From Stomatohabitans albus (GTDB taxonomy: Bacteria > Actinomycetota > Nitriliruptoria > Euzebyales > Euzebyaceae), in assembly GCF_036336025.1 (NCBI RefSeq), contig NZ_JAYKKE010000002.1, positions 546,547-610,546 of the forward strand: 64,000 bases of DNA. The letters are read 5' to 3'. The notes beneath the pieces are model-generated. The model did not search any database. It was given only the letters and a program-made list of their open reading frames with translations, and had not been told where the DNA came from. The position numbers and the translations under genes are program-made. Below, piece after piece: positions 24,910-33,483 of the stretch; the first letter of the stretch is position 1; every line of letters begins with the position of its first letter.

Positions 24910-25620
24910 TTAATCAGGTTCACCTGAGGGCAACGTCAACAGAAAGGGTGTACTGATTCCGCTTGCCCCAGCAAGACGGAACTGGTCGTACTGAGCGATA
25001 TCGTCACATGCCACAAGAACGGCTGTACCTGGTGGAATAAACCGGTCGTTCAGGCATTCAGACACGGTTTGAGCATCCAGTGCGACAAAATCAAATGGGT
25101 TTAAAAGGACAAGAACCGGAGGATTCGTTGAAAATGCGTCCGCCCAGGCTGCCGTTGCTTCACGAACCTCATTTGTTGTACATGCGAGGAGGACCGGCTC
25201 AATACCAACCTCATCGCATACACGGATTAATGCGGTCAGGTCAGGGGTCACATTGGCGGTTACTGACAATGGGATCGTGGTAAAGCCTAGGGCTTTAGCT
25301 TCCCAAATCTGCCAGGGGTCGACCACGACATCAGCACGTGTCGGAACAGGCAAAAACCCTTGTTTGACGAAGGGGTCTGCAGGTGTGTTCGTAGAGTCGG
25401 CCTGTGTTGTCATTATCAGGGCTACAGGCTCACCGGACGCTATTGCTGTGTGTAGTAATCGCTCTGGATGCTGAGTCCGCGACTGTTGAATAAGGTCAGC
25501 AAGCGGTTGGGAACGCCGAACTTGATGTACCCGTTCACGGGCAGCGACCACTGCTTGTTGTACCCGCTGTTCCAACGCAATCTGCGCAGCCTCAAAGGCT
25601 GCATCATCCTTAGTGCTCAC
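24910..25620 (-). CDS. Degenerate indole-3-glycerol-phosphate synthase-like protein
   Basis: 236-aa protein with the outline of a TrpC-type barrel: an N-terminal helix (VVAARERVHQVRRSQPLADL) like the first part of IGPS, the segment VVVDPWQIWEAKALGFTTIPL aligning with IVDPYQVYEARAAGADAVLL, and a GASGI-x-TPF end. The catalytic residues of IGPS are missing: the KxxSPS loop is replaced by MTTQADSTN, the RKDF lysine by PTRADV, and the VEVH glutamate and INNRDL asparagine motifs are gone. So it is probably not an enzyme of tryptophan synthesis. The GTG start overlaps the ppx stop (GTGA) with AGGTGG upstream. Similarity is from my reading, not an alignment. Confidence 0.5.
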   Translation of the reverse strand: MSTKDDAAFEAAQIALEQRVQQAVVAARERVHQVRRSQPLADLIQQSRTQHPERLLHTAIASGEPVALIMTTQADSTNTPADPFVKQGFLPVPTRADVVVDPWQIWEAKALGFTTIPLSVTANVTPDLTALIRVCDEVGIEPVLLACTTNEVREATAAWADAFSTNPPVLVLLNPFDFVALDAQTVSECLNDRFIPPGTAVLVACDDIAQYDQFRLAGASGISTPFLLTLPSGEPD

Positions 25621-26591
25621 AGGGATACCACCTGAGTGGGGTCGATATGGGTACAACCGTTGACCAAGTCAAGAAGAACACCCTCACGCAACCCCCAATC
25701 GCATAAGGTCAACGAGTCAACCCCAAATACATCCATGCATGCGAGCAATGACACGCCACAGCCGGGCAATAGGTCTGCACGTTGGGCACTAATCGCTTCA
25801 ATTTCCATGCGGTCGTGTACATCAATGCTGCACAAGCGGTGATGCGCCAAATTAATCTGGCTTCGGGTAACGACCACACCCCGCACTTGTTCAACTTCAA
25901 CACCGGTAGCTAGCGTGATTGCCAAACGCCCCAATGAACGAATGGATCCCGCGGTACCAATCACTCGAATCGGCTTGGTGGGATGTTTGCGGTGGGGATC
26001 AATCGCGATTCTTGCATCAGTAAATAATTGGACACAGTGATTAAATAAAATCACTTCTTCACTCAGAAGTGGAGGGTCACTCAGCCAATCCATGGTCACA
26101 GCGCCACCAAGGGGAAGACTGACACCTACATCCGTTTGAGTTGCCGTTCCAAGTGCTACTTCAAAACTGCCACCACCCAAGTCCAACCCAATAACTTGTT
26201 CATCGTTGGGAATATTGAGTGCACTACTCATTCCCAGCAGACTTAATGCCGCTTCAGATTCACCTGGCAAGAGTTGCACATGGATTCCAAGACGTTCACG
26301 CAACTCATCAAGAAAGGCGTCACCGTCTTCGGCACGACGGAGGGCATCAGTACCCACAACGCATAGCTCAGTCGCGTCCATCTCCTTTGCAAGTGAGAAG
26401 AGATCCTCTACCGCTTTTAATCCTCGAGAATACGCATCCTTTCCCAATGCCCCTGTCCGGTTAACTGGTTCACCCAACCGCACCATGTGTTTACGGGTTC
26501 GAAGACGCCGGATCCGATTACGAGGCCGAGTTTCTGCGACAAGCAGATGAAAACTATTCGAGCCTAAATCGAGGGAGGCGATACGGGCCAT
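25617..26591 (-). CDS. Ppx/GppA family phosphatase
   Basis: 324-aa actin-like ATPase-fold phosphatase. Members degrade polyphosphate or pppGpp. It has the N-terminal phosphate-1 motif SLDLGSNSFHLLVAE, the GTDALRRAEDG segment, a catalytic glutamate region LPGESEAALS, and the second phosphate motif IGLDLGGGSFEVALG. The single-domain length matches the short actinobacterial Ppx/GppA proteins. Whether the substrate is polyphosphate or pppGpp cannot be told. Transcribed ahead of the IGPS-like gene and fabD. Confidence 0.9.
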   Translation of the reverse strand: MARIASLDLGSNSFHLLVAETRPRNRIRRLRTRKHMVRLGEPVNRTGALGKDAYSRGLKAVEDLFSLAKEMDATELCVVGTDALRRAEDGDAFLDELRERLGIHVQLLPGESEAALSLLGMSSALNIPNDEQVIGLDLGGGSFEVALGTATQTDVGVSLPLGGAVTMDWLSDPPLLSEEVILFNHCVQLFTDARIAIDPHRKHPTKPIRVIGTAGSIRSLGRLAITLATGVEVEQVRGVVVTRSQINLAHHRLCSIDVHDRMEIEAISAQRADLLPGCGVSLLACMDVFGVDSLTLCDWGLREGVLLDLVNGCTHIDPTQVVSL

Positions 26592-26754
26592 AACTCACTC
26601 ATCCTGTCGTTGGAATGCCATTGCGTAGGGTCTTTACACAAGGGTTGGGCCTACAAGTGACTGGGTTGTACAGCCTAGCCATCTCCTTCTCGCTCCTCGC
26701 ATATGAACATAAGCCCTGTTTCCTTAGTCTTGCATCACACGATCTAAACAGCGG

Positions 26755-27087
26755 TTATAACACCATCTCATCAAAACAGGTCCGTGAGCCGGTATGACAC
26801 GCCGGCCCAGGGCTATCAACCTGGATAAGGAGTGTATCCCGGTCACAATCGGCAGCTATTGCCATGACCCGTTGTGTGTTGCCACTCGTTGCCCCTTTAT
26901 GCCACAGCGTGTGCCGTGAGCGAGACCAGAAGACCGTTTCTCCAGTTATTAGGGTCTGTTCTAGTGCGTGTTTATTCATCCACGCCATCATCAATACTTC
27001 GTGCGTATCGTGTTGTTGAATGATGGCCGGAATCAGCCCATCGTCAGAATAGGTCAGCGTGTCTGGGTCAATGTCGAATCGCACCAT
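26755..27087 (-). CDS. hisI: Phosphoribosyl-AMP cyclohydrolase
   Basis: 110-aa enzyme of histidine synthesis (third step), without the fused HisE domain. It has [27 protein letters not shown], the zinc/magnesium motif DCDRD, and the Cys-containing end [10 protein letters not shown]. No other his gene is in the window. The start ATG has no clear ribosome-binding site; the upstream orphan ends 9 nt before it, so coupling is likely. Confidence 0.93.
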   Translation of the reverse strand: MVRFDIDPDTLTYSDDGLIPAIIQQHDTHEVLMMAWMNKHALEQTLITGETVFWSRSRHTLWHKGATSGNTQRVMAIAADCDRDTLLIQVDSPGPACHTGSRTCFDEMVL

Positions 27088-27096
27088 GTGTTCAGA

Positions 27097-27624
27097 TTAG
27101 CGATACCGTGCTTCAATCTGATGGTCCGATAAGGATTTGACCATCTCCAACGGGAGGGTAGGGAGACGTCGCAACGTTGGGTCCAGGGCCGAGGCACGCA
27201 ATAACGGAGGAATAACTGCAAACCCATCATCATCAAACGGATCCTCATGCATGTCCCAACCTGCATCTTGTAACGCGCGTACCCATTGCGTTGTCGCCAT
27301 CAAGTTTGGGCGCTGATGGGTGATGGTATACCCCTCTCCAAACCGTTTAAGAGCAATCACTCGGCTCGCAAGTACACCAGGTGGGACAACAAGGCAATCT
27401 TCAATGCGTTCTGCACGATGGCGACTGCCCTGAGACACGATCCAAGTCAACCCAGGGGGATCATCAACGCCGAGTAATCGAGCAACATGCCGTAACGGTA
27501 TGACACCACTGTGAAATTGGTGTGTACTGAGATGGATCGGCGTCCATTGTCCGTAGCAAATGCGGTGGGCGATTCCATCACGCCCAGGGCGGGATCGTTC
27601 CCAGAGAGATTGTAGAACAAACAT
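27097..27624 (-). CDS. Unrecognised protein upstream of hisI
   Basis: 175 aa, no domain recognised. No membrane helix or signal. Mixed composition with several Trp residues; possible beta-rich N-terminal half (HRICYGQWTPIHLS... LTWIVSQGS) and an end rich in Leu/Pro (PPLLRASALDPTLRRLPTLP). ATG 27624 is preferred (AGGAAG ~10 nt upstream) over the GTG seven codons earlier. It forms a short operon with hisI and is divergent from the large proline-rich gene. A separate promoter with a perfect TATAAT lies just upstream. Confidence 0.55.
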   Translation of the reverse strand: MFVLQSLWERSRPGRDGIAHRICYGQWTPIHLSTHQFHSGVIPLRHVARLLGVDDPPGLTWIVSQGSRHRAERIEDCLVVPPGVLASRVIALKRFGEGYTITHQRPNLMATTQWVRALQDAGWDMHEDPFDDDGFAVIPPLLRASALDPTLRRLPTLPLEMVKSLSDHQIEARYR

Positions 27625-27658
27625 CTTACATTCACTTCCTATCACTTCTATTAACGTG

Positions 27659-27664
27659 ATTATA
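27659..27664 (-). promoter_or_regulatory. -10 element (TATAAT) for the orphan-hisI operon
   Basis: Perfect TATAAT on the minus strand, ~35 nt before ATG 27624. The -35 (TGGAAC at 17 nt) is poor. A small inverted repeat TGGAA-N5-TTCCA (27672-27686) lies in the same place and could be an operator. Confidence 0.5.
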
Positions 27665-27743
27665 GGTTACTTGGAAAGAAGTTCCACGTTCAGCTCTTGG
27701 TGCAAACGCTAAACTCGCAGACGATCGATCGAAAGGTGTTCTG

Positions 27744-30140
27744 GTGCCCGACAGTCCTGAACGGCAAGTACCGCCGCCTCCATCAGACAGTGGAGTGGTT
27801 CCCATTCCTGGTGCACGCCCGGCACCGAGGACTAGCTTGCGTCGGCCACCACTTTCGTCTAACGAACGTGCATCTGCTGTTCCCCCAAAACCAAAGACCC
27901 AGCAACGTCCAGGGGTTCTGCCAGGTGATGTCGAGGCTGCATCACCCGACCAAGTGCCAACAAAACCCTCGCCAGGACCGCGCCAATCACGTCGGCAACC
28001 ACTGGGCCGTTCTCGTGCGGGCTCCCAACGACAAGAACGTAATACGCGGGAACGACTTGAACGGCTCGTAGCACGACAAGGTACCCCGCCGAGTTCCCCT
28101 AGCGCGCGAGTATCGAGTGGCTCTACGGGTGAGTCGGTACGTCATGAACAAGACACGCAGGCACCTCAACCACCTGTACCTGACAGCCATTCATCTCGGT
28201 TGCTACAGTCACCGAAGTCACCAGCGCAACGAGTTCGTCCACCGGTTCGTCCTACAACACCAGTGGTACCTGAACCGCCTCAGCATCGTGCGCAACCCCA
28301 AAGCCAGGCTCGGGTACCAGAGCCACCGGCACGCGACCAGATACCAACGATCAGCCGCCGCCGCCCACCGAACCGTCTCTTGGCTGCGTTAGACGCCCAA
28401 CTAGATGCAGACCAGCAAGCCCTCACCAAAGCCAAATGGGAAACGCAGCGACGCCCGGTACCCCAGCAACGCCCATCACCCCGTCGGCAGGGTCGAGCTC
28501 CGCTTTCCCATCGCGCCCCCGCGCCGTCAGCTTCCACCGAGGTAGGTGGGACACAAACACCGTTGGATTTACCAGATCCGACGGTGCCACCAGCACCTGT
28601 TGTTCCCTTCGCATCATCCCCGGAGCCAGAACCTGACCGTCCTCATGAAATCGTCGACACCGCATCGGTGCCAAGTTCCCAACAAAAGGACGACCCGCTA
28701 GCCGATTCCTACGAGCGGCTCCTTAAAGCGGCTCGGCGGCAACAAGCCCTTCATGCCGAGACAGCCTCAGAACCAGGTGAACAGGTTCCAGATGCCCAGG
28801 CATCAGGGCCGGAAACTGTCACGCCCGATAACGGTAAACTCCACACAGCCCAGCAGGGGATACTTCACGATGCCGCTGACGATCGTGGTGTGCCACCCCA
28901 CGATGACCATAGCGATGTGGCCGTGCATGATGAGGATGCACGGCCACGTGATCACGACGAAGAGAGTGAGCAAGCACCATCCTCTGACCAGCCCCTATCT
29001 GATCACACAGATGTGACATTGTTCCCGACGCAAGCGCGTTCAACGGACGGGGCTGCCAATGTGGTACCTCTACCACCGGACGAAGATAGCGATACCGCTC
29101 AAGATAGCGAATCAATGCAAGTCATTCCCCTCGATTCCAGCCCACGTGTTACCACAATGGGTACGGGGGACAACGCCGATATAGACCATGACGAAGCGAC
29201 GATAGTCGGTGGCCTTGAGATTGAGGATGCTGAAATCGTTACTGAGCCAGAGGTGGATGACGAATCTAGCCTTCTTGACCGTCCACTCGATCTGGTCCAG
29301 CACCCAGAACACGTTGAGATAATCGAACCCGAAACGGTGTCAGTTGAAGATACCGTGTTCGAACATCACGTGGATGAAACTGAGGTGGATCAGGCATTGG
29401 CTGACGCACCGCCCTATATTCCACCAACTGAGTTGCCTGCTGAAGAACCTGAAACCATTATTGACCCACCGGCTACAAACCGGGGGTTCAGGGTGCTTAC
29501 AGGAATACTGATCCTTGTCATTTTTGCGCTGGTCTGTATTGCGGTGTACCGACTTGCTATTCGGCCCAATCAGCCGACCCCTACTTCAACACCAACACCA
29601 ATTGTGCCCACCTCATCGAGCAGTGAAATTGAAGCGACCCCCTTGAGGCCAGCACAGACAAGTGAAGCACCACCGGTCCCTGCGCTCCCTCCACGAAAGC
29701 CCCTGCCGAGTGATGCAGCTATTCCACCTGCCTTACCTGGGCAAGTGACCCAGCCAGAAGTAACAAGTAACACCGGTTCCATTGCAATAGGGACCCGAGT
29801 GGTGACCCTTCCGCGAATCAATCAAGTCAACCTGCTTCGCTTAGTCACCCAGCCAGTAGCCGGTGAAGACGTTCAAATTCAGTCTGTCCTTGCCCAAGGC
29901 GCCCATATTTGGTTAGGAACTGACCAAGACCATCGCATTCTTGCCATCGTGCCTGAGCCATTCCGTGAAACACTACAGCAGGTTCAAGTCGGTGATCACG
30001 TTGACTTTATTGGCACGCTGGTAGAAGCCAATGAGCCTGAGATCATTGGCCCAGAACAGGGACGTGATCGGCTGATCCGCCAAGGGGCCGCGATAGAAGT
30101 ACGGGATATCACCGTTCGTAACGCACAGCCAGGAACCTAA
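27744..30140 (+). CDS. Large proline-rich, disordered single-pass membrane protein with C-terminal globular domain
   Basis: 798 aa, family not recognised. GTG start with AAAGGTG a few bases upstream. Residues ~1-280 are proline/arginine/serine/glutamine-rich and basic; ~280-580 are acidic, with many Asp/Glu/His (for example VPPHDDHSDVAVHDEDARP). One membrane helix spans about 584-604 (VLTGILILVIFALVCIAVYRL). A Pro/Thr/Ser stalk (~605-665) follows, then a globular ~125-residue domain (IAIGTRVVTLPRINQVNLL... VGDHVDFIGTLVEANEPEIIG) that reads as a small beta-barrel (OB-like). The long disordered part is predicted cytoplasmic and the barrel extracytoplasmic. It may organise or scaffold an envelope process; that is inference. 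Confidence 0.65.
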   Translation: MPDSPERQVPPPPSDSGVVPIPGARPAPRTSLRRPPLSSNERASAVPPKPKTQQRPGVLPGDVEAASPDQVPTKPSPGPRQSRRQPLGRSRAGSQRQERNTRERLERLVARQGTPPSSPSARVSSGSTGESVRHEQDTQAPQPPVPDSHSSRLLQSPKSPAQRVRPPVRPTTPVVPEPPQHRAQPQSQARVPEPPARDQIPTISRRRPPNRLLAALDAQLDADQQALTKAKWETQRRPVPQQRPSPRRQGRAPLSHRAPAPSASTEVGGTQTPLDLPDPTVPPAPVVPFASSPEPEPDRPHEIVDTASVPSSQQKDDPLADSYERLLKAARRQQALHAETASEPGEQVPDAQASGPETVTPDNGKLHTAQQGILHDAADDRGVPPHDDHSDVAVHDEDARPRDHDEESEQAPSSDQPLSDHTDVTLFPTQARSTDGAANVVPLPPDEDSDTAQDSESMQVIPLDSSPRVTTMGTGDNADIDHDEATIVGGLEIEDAEIVTEPEVDDESSLLDRPLDLVQHPEHVEIIEPETVSVEDTVFEHHVDETEVDQALADAPPYIPPTELPAEEPETIIDPPATNRGFRVLTGILILVIFALVCIAVYRLAIRPNQPTPTSTPTPIVPTSSSSEIEATPLRPAQTSEAPPVPALPPRKPLPSDAAIPPALPGQVTQPEVTSNTGSIAIGTRVVTLPRINQVNLLRLVTQPVAGEDVQIQSVLAQGAHIWLGTDQDHRILAIVPEPFRETLQQVQVGDHVDFIGTLVEANEPEIIGPEQGRDRLIRQGAAIEVRDITVRNAQPGT

Positions 30141-30210
30141 GCAAGCACGTCCTCGTTTGGGTACGGGAGCTGGCCGTTCAGATGATAGCTATGTCAGAGG
30201 TTTTCACGCC

Positions 30211-30513
30211 CTAAGCGCTATCCGTGCCTGAGTTACTCCCTTTACGGGCATAGTCACGAATCACTTCATCAATAATCAAGCGCAGGAGTCGTTCGCTGAA
30301 CTCCTCATCTAATCCAACATCACTAGCCATCGTACGCAAACGGGTAATCTGGCGTTCCTCTCGCGCAGGGTCGGCTTTGGGTAGCCCAATCTCACGTTTC
30401 AGTACACCCACTGCTCTGGTCACATCAAAGCGACGTCCCATCAGGGCAATGAGTTCGGCATCCAACACATCAATTTGGTCACGAAGGGCTTGTAATCGGG
30501 GATCTACGGTCAC
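30211..30513 (-). CDS. Chorismate mutase, AroQ type
   Basis: 100-aa all-helical enzyme that turns chorismate into prephenate for Phe/Tyr synthesis. LQALRDQIDVLDAELIALMGRRFDVTRAVGVLKRE is the family's N-terminal helix with its active-site Arg and Lys; REERQITRL and EEFSERLLRLIIDEVIRDYAR follow. The start is GTG 30513, one base after the stop of the upstream CorC-like gene, with AAAGGA 6 nt before it; longer starts overlap that gene. Cytoplasmic; no secretion signal. Confidence 0.88.
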   Translation of the reverse strand: MTVDPRLQALRDQIDVLDAELIALMGRRFDVTRAVGVLKREIGLPKADPAREERQITRLRTMASDVGLDEEFSERLLRLIIDEVIRDYARKGSNSGTDSA

Positions 30514-30514
30514 C

Positions 30515-31840
30515 TTACATCCTTTCGTCATCACTCGAGCTATACGCTTCAAGGAGTTGGATAGCTACCGTAACGACTCGGTGATCTTGAACTTCAATAA
30601 CCTCCATAATGGCAGGTTGAATAACATCGCCGGTTCCAACATTGTCGATTTGAATCGTCGTCCCCACAGCAGGAATTTCCTGGGTTTGGTCGAGCACATA
30701 ACCGGCAACCGTTTCGTAACGACCCTCTGGTAGGTGAATACCTCGACGAACCGCGAGTTCATCAATGCGCCACTGTGCAGGAATCTCACCTTCTTCTTCA
30801 ACGGGGCGTTCATCAGTCTCATCAAAGAACTCGCCTACTAGTTCTTCGATCGTATCTTCAAGGGTTACAAGTCCTTCGATAGCACCAAATTCATCAATGA
30901 CTATCGCAACGTGAATGGCACGGTCTCGCAACTGTTTCATCACTTGGGACACTGGTGCGGTTGCGACAACAGTCAGGCACTCACGAATCAATGCTGGTGG
31001 AAGCGGTTCATCAGCCAGAGACTCAGGCAGCAACAATACGTCTTTAATGTGGACCAGCCCTACCGGATTATCTTCGTCAAGGAGCAGTACTCGGCTACGA
31101 CCTGTTTCGGTACTCAATTGTTCAATTTCACGAGGTGTAGCCGAAGGGTGAGCCCACACCATGTCACGACGAGGCGTCATTACCTGATGAGCAACGAGGC
31201 CTTGGAGACGAATCGTGCGGTCCAGTAAGCGACTTTCAAATGGGCTTAACAGCCCTTGTTGGGCACTTTGGTTGACCATCACCACAAGTTCAGCTGGTCC
31301 AACACTTTCATTGGTTGCACCCGTTGGTTTGACACCTACGGCACGGACACACAGGTTGGCCAAATAGTTCATGGTGCCCACAACTGGGCGGAATAGACGG
31401 ATCATCCACATAAACGGACGAGCCACCACAAGCGTCGTGCGTTCGGGATTGACAAGTGCAAGTGATTTAGCCAACATTTCCCCGACAACCATGTGAAGAA
31501 ACGAAGTAATTGATAGCGCGAACACAAAGGCGATGGGATGGATCAGGCCATCTTGGATACCTATCTGGTGGAGTGGCCCCTCAATGAGTCCAGCAAATGC
31601 ACTTTCAGCAAAAATACCGATACCTAAACTGCACATCGTGATCCCGAGCTGGGCCCCAGCTAGTAACGTTGTCAGTTCATTTAATCCTTCGAGCGCTACT
31701 CTTGCCGCGACAGACCCATTGGTGGCCAATACTTCAAGGCGTGCCCGCCGTGCAGCGAGTAGCCCAAACTCCGCCGCCACAAAGAATCCGTTGAGAATGA
31801 GCAGAACTAAACTGACAAGAAGGGCAATACCGGCACTCAT
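30515..31840 (-). CDS. CNNM/CBS-domain membrane protein (CorC/HlyC family), paralogue 1
   Basis: 441 aa. An N-terminal CNNM (DUF21) domain with four hydrophobic segments (to ~190: FFVAAEFGLLAARRARLE, GAQLGITMCSLGIG), a CBS-domain pair (~200-335: VMTPRRDMVWAHPSATPREIEQL... VVIDEFGAIEGLVTLEDTIEELVGE) and a C-terminal CorC/HlyC domain (~355-430). Family members are implicated in Mg2+/Co2+ efflux or membrane stability, not proven haemolysins. It overlaps paralogue 2 by 4 nt, with a strong SD. Confidence 0.9.
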   Translation of the reverse strand: MSAGIALLVSLVLLILNGFFVAAEFGLLAARRARLEVLATNGSVAARVALEGLNELTTLLAGAQLGITMCSLGIGIFAESAFAGLIEGPLHQIGIQDGLIHPIAFVFALSITSFLHMVVGEMLAKSLALVNPERTTLVVARPFMWMIRLFRPVVGTMNYLANLCVRAVGVKPTGATNESVGPAELVVMVNQSAQQGLLSPFESRLLDRTIRLQGLVAHQVMTPRRDMVWAHPSATPREIEQLSTETGRSRVLLLDEDNPVGLVHIKDVLLLPESLADEPLPPALIRECLTVVATAPVSQVMKQLRDRAIHVAIVIDEFGAIEGLVTLEDTIEELVGEFFDETDERPVEEEGEIPAQWRIDELAVRRGIHLPEGRYETVAGYVLDQTQEIPAVGTTIQIDNVGTGDVIQPAIMEVIEVQDHRVVTVAIQLLEAYSSSDDERM

Positions 31841-33198
31841 GCCAACTCCTCCTCAGCGGCGATAGGAAGGATGGTGAGCGCTAAGGTTTCCGTGGTAAAT
31901 GGGGTGGTGACCATTGCCATCAACGTGACCATCACATTGGCGTAGGGGTCCTTTGGATCGGTGCTGATCATGCGGACGATATCACCCTCTCGACCAAGAC
32001 GCCCCAGGTGCGCAACGAAAAGCCCAGCAATCGTGTCATAGTCGCCACGTGGTAGCGATAGCCCCGTCTCGCGTTCGACCTCGTCTACACGAACCTGACC
32101 GGCAACTGTCCACTTTCCATCTCCAGAAGCAGTAATCGTTGGGATAAGTGCATCATCATGCTCATCAAGGATTTCACCGACAAGTTCTTCAATAAGGTCT
32201 TCTAAGGTGAGCATTCCAGAAAAACCACCGTGTTCATTAATCACAACAGCCACGTGGCTCCCACGGTCACGGAGGGTTGCCAGCACAGTTGATAAGCGAG
32301 CGGTATCAGGGACGGCAGGGACAGGATGCATCATGTCTTTAACCCGTACCGTGCCCCATTGATCTCGCGGAACACGAAGAAGTGCACCAATATCAATCAC
32401 ACCAAGTGGTAAACGCGTAACTCGGTCAACAACGGGATAGCGACTGAGGCCAGTTGCGCCCAAATGGCCATGGAGAATCTCCAACCGGTCTGTTGGGCTG
32501 ATGACGACAAGATTTGAGCGCTCCACCGCTACTGCACCTGCATCTAACTCTTGGAAATTAATAGCCCGGCTGAAGAGATCAACGAGTTCAGGATTTAATT
32601 CACCACTCACTTGACTGGCATGGGCAATGTGATCTAGCTCCTCAGCACTTGCACCACCATCAAGTTCATGAATTGGTTCAACACCCAAGGCTCTGATCAA
32701 CGCATTGGCAGCCCCATCGAATAGGGCGATAAAAGGCTTAGCCACAGTCAGCCAAATAATTGTTGAACGGCTTAACGCCTTACTCACCTCAAGCGGTTTG
32801 GCAATGGCAAGATTCTTTGGAAAGAGCTCGCCAAGGATCATCTGAGAACATGTGGCAATCACAAAGGCGGTTACTAAGGCGACTGCTCTGGCAACATCAG
32901 TCGATAGACCCAAGGCCATAGCAACTGGTGTCAATACGGTACCTAGTGACTTATCGGTAATAAACCCGATAACCAGACTCGTAATTGTGATCCCTAATTG
33001 AGCACCACTGAGCATAAAGGACAACCGTTTAAGCACAAACAGAATCCGCTTGCCACTCGGGTCACCTGACTGAGCCAACCCTTCAACCTGCGCACGTTTG
33101 ACGGCAACAAAGGCAAACTCTTGGGCCACGAAGTAGCCGTTGGCGACCACCAAGACCACAATCAGTCCTACCAGTAGCCACGCGATTAGTTGATCCAC
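31837..33198 (-). CDS. CNNM/CBS-domain membrane protein (CorC/HlyC family), paralogue 2
   Basis: 453 aa, same domain order as its downstream neighbour: CNNM domain (NGYFVAQEFAFVAVKRAQVE, GAQLGITITSLVIGF), CBS pair (~215-345, VVINEHGGFSGMLTLEDLIEELVGEI) and CorC/HlyC domain. GTG start with GGAGG 4-5 nt upstream. Two such paralogues in tandem are common in actinobacteria, and a hetero-oligomer is plausible. First gene of the operon. Confidence 0.9.
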   Translation of the reverse strand: MDQLIAWLLVGLIVVLVVANGYFVAQEFAFVAVKRAQVEGLAQSGDPSGKRILFVLKRLSFMLSGAQLGITITSLVIGFITDKSLGTVLTPVAMALGLSTDVARAVALVTAFVIATCSQMILGELFPKNLAIAKPLEVSKALSRSTIIWLTVAKPFIALFDGAANALIRALGVEPIHELDGGASAEELDHIAHASQVSGELNPELVDLFSRAINFQELDAGAVAVERSNLVVISPTDRLEILHGHLGATGLSRYPVVDRVTRLPLGVIDIGALLRVPRDQWGTVRVKDMMHPVPAVPDTARLSTVLATLRDRGSHVAVVINEHGGFSGMLTLEDLIEELVGEILDEHDDALIPTITASGDGKWTVAGQVRVDEVERETGLSLPRGDYDTIAGLFVAHLGRLGREGDIVRMISTDPKDPYANVMVTLMAMVTTPFTTETLALTILPIAAEEELA

Positions 33199-33279
33199 AT
33201 ATCCTCCGTTTCGTTGGCGCCCATTCTGCCCGTTCTCCAGCGCTTAGGCTGAACACAGGATGATCTGGCCAGAAACGTT

Positions 33280-33308
33280 GTAAACCCGCTAATTATTAGC
33301 GGGTTTAC
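33280..33308 (-). terminator. Hairpin downstream of tRNA-Gly
   Basis: Perfect 13-bp stem (GTAAACCCGCTAA / TTAGCGGGTTTAC) with a 3-nt loop, 36 nt after the tRNA 3' end. No long U-run on the minus strand (only TTTAC), but the stem is very stable. Confidence 0.7.
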
Positions 33309-33343
33309 ATCGGGGTTGGTTCTACTCAATAGAGCAGGTCCAG

Positions 33344-33416
33344 AGCGGATGACCGGGCTCGAACCGGCGACCTTCTCGTTGGCAACGAGATGCTCTACCA
33401 ACTGAGCTACATCCGC
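33344..33416 (-). tRNA. tRNA-Gly (anticodon GCC)
   Basis: 73-nt cloverleaf. Acceptor GCGGATG/CATCCGC, D arm AGCTCAGTTGGTAGAGC, anticodon stem TCTCG/CGAGA with loop TTGCCAA, and T arm GCCGGTTCGAGCCCGGT. The 3' CCA is not encoded. Confidence 0.95.
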
Positions 33417-33427
33417 GTCGGGTGAAC

Positions 33428-33456
33428 AGTATGTATGGGCCAGAGAGAACCTGCAA
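33428..33456 (-). promoter_or_regulatory. Promoter of tRNA-Gly
   Basis: TTGCAG (33451-33456), 17-nt spacer, CATACT (33428-33433) on the minus strand, about 12 nt before the tRNA 5' end. Confidence 0.55.
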
Positions 33457-33483
33457 CACCTAAATGAAAAAAGATAGGTCCGC

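Noticed and set aside
24910..25620. Calling the IGPS-like gene trpC
   Set aside because: Catalytic residues of TrpC are absent; a functional name would mislead.
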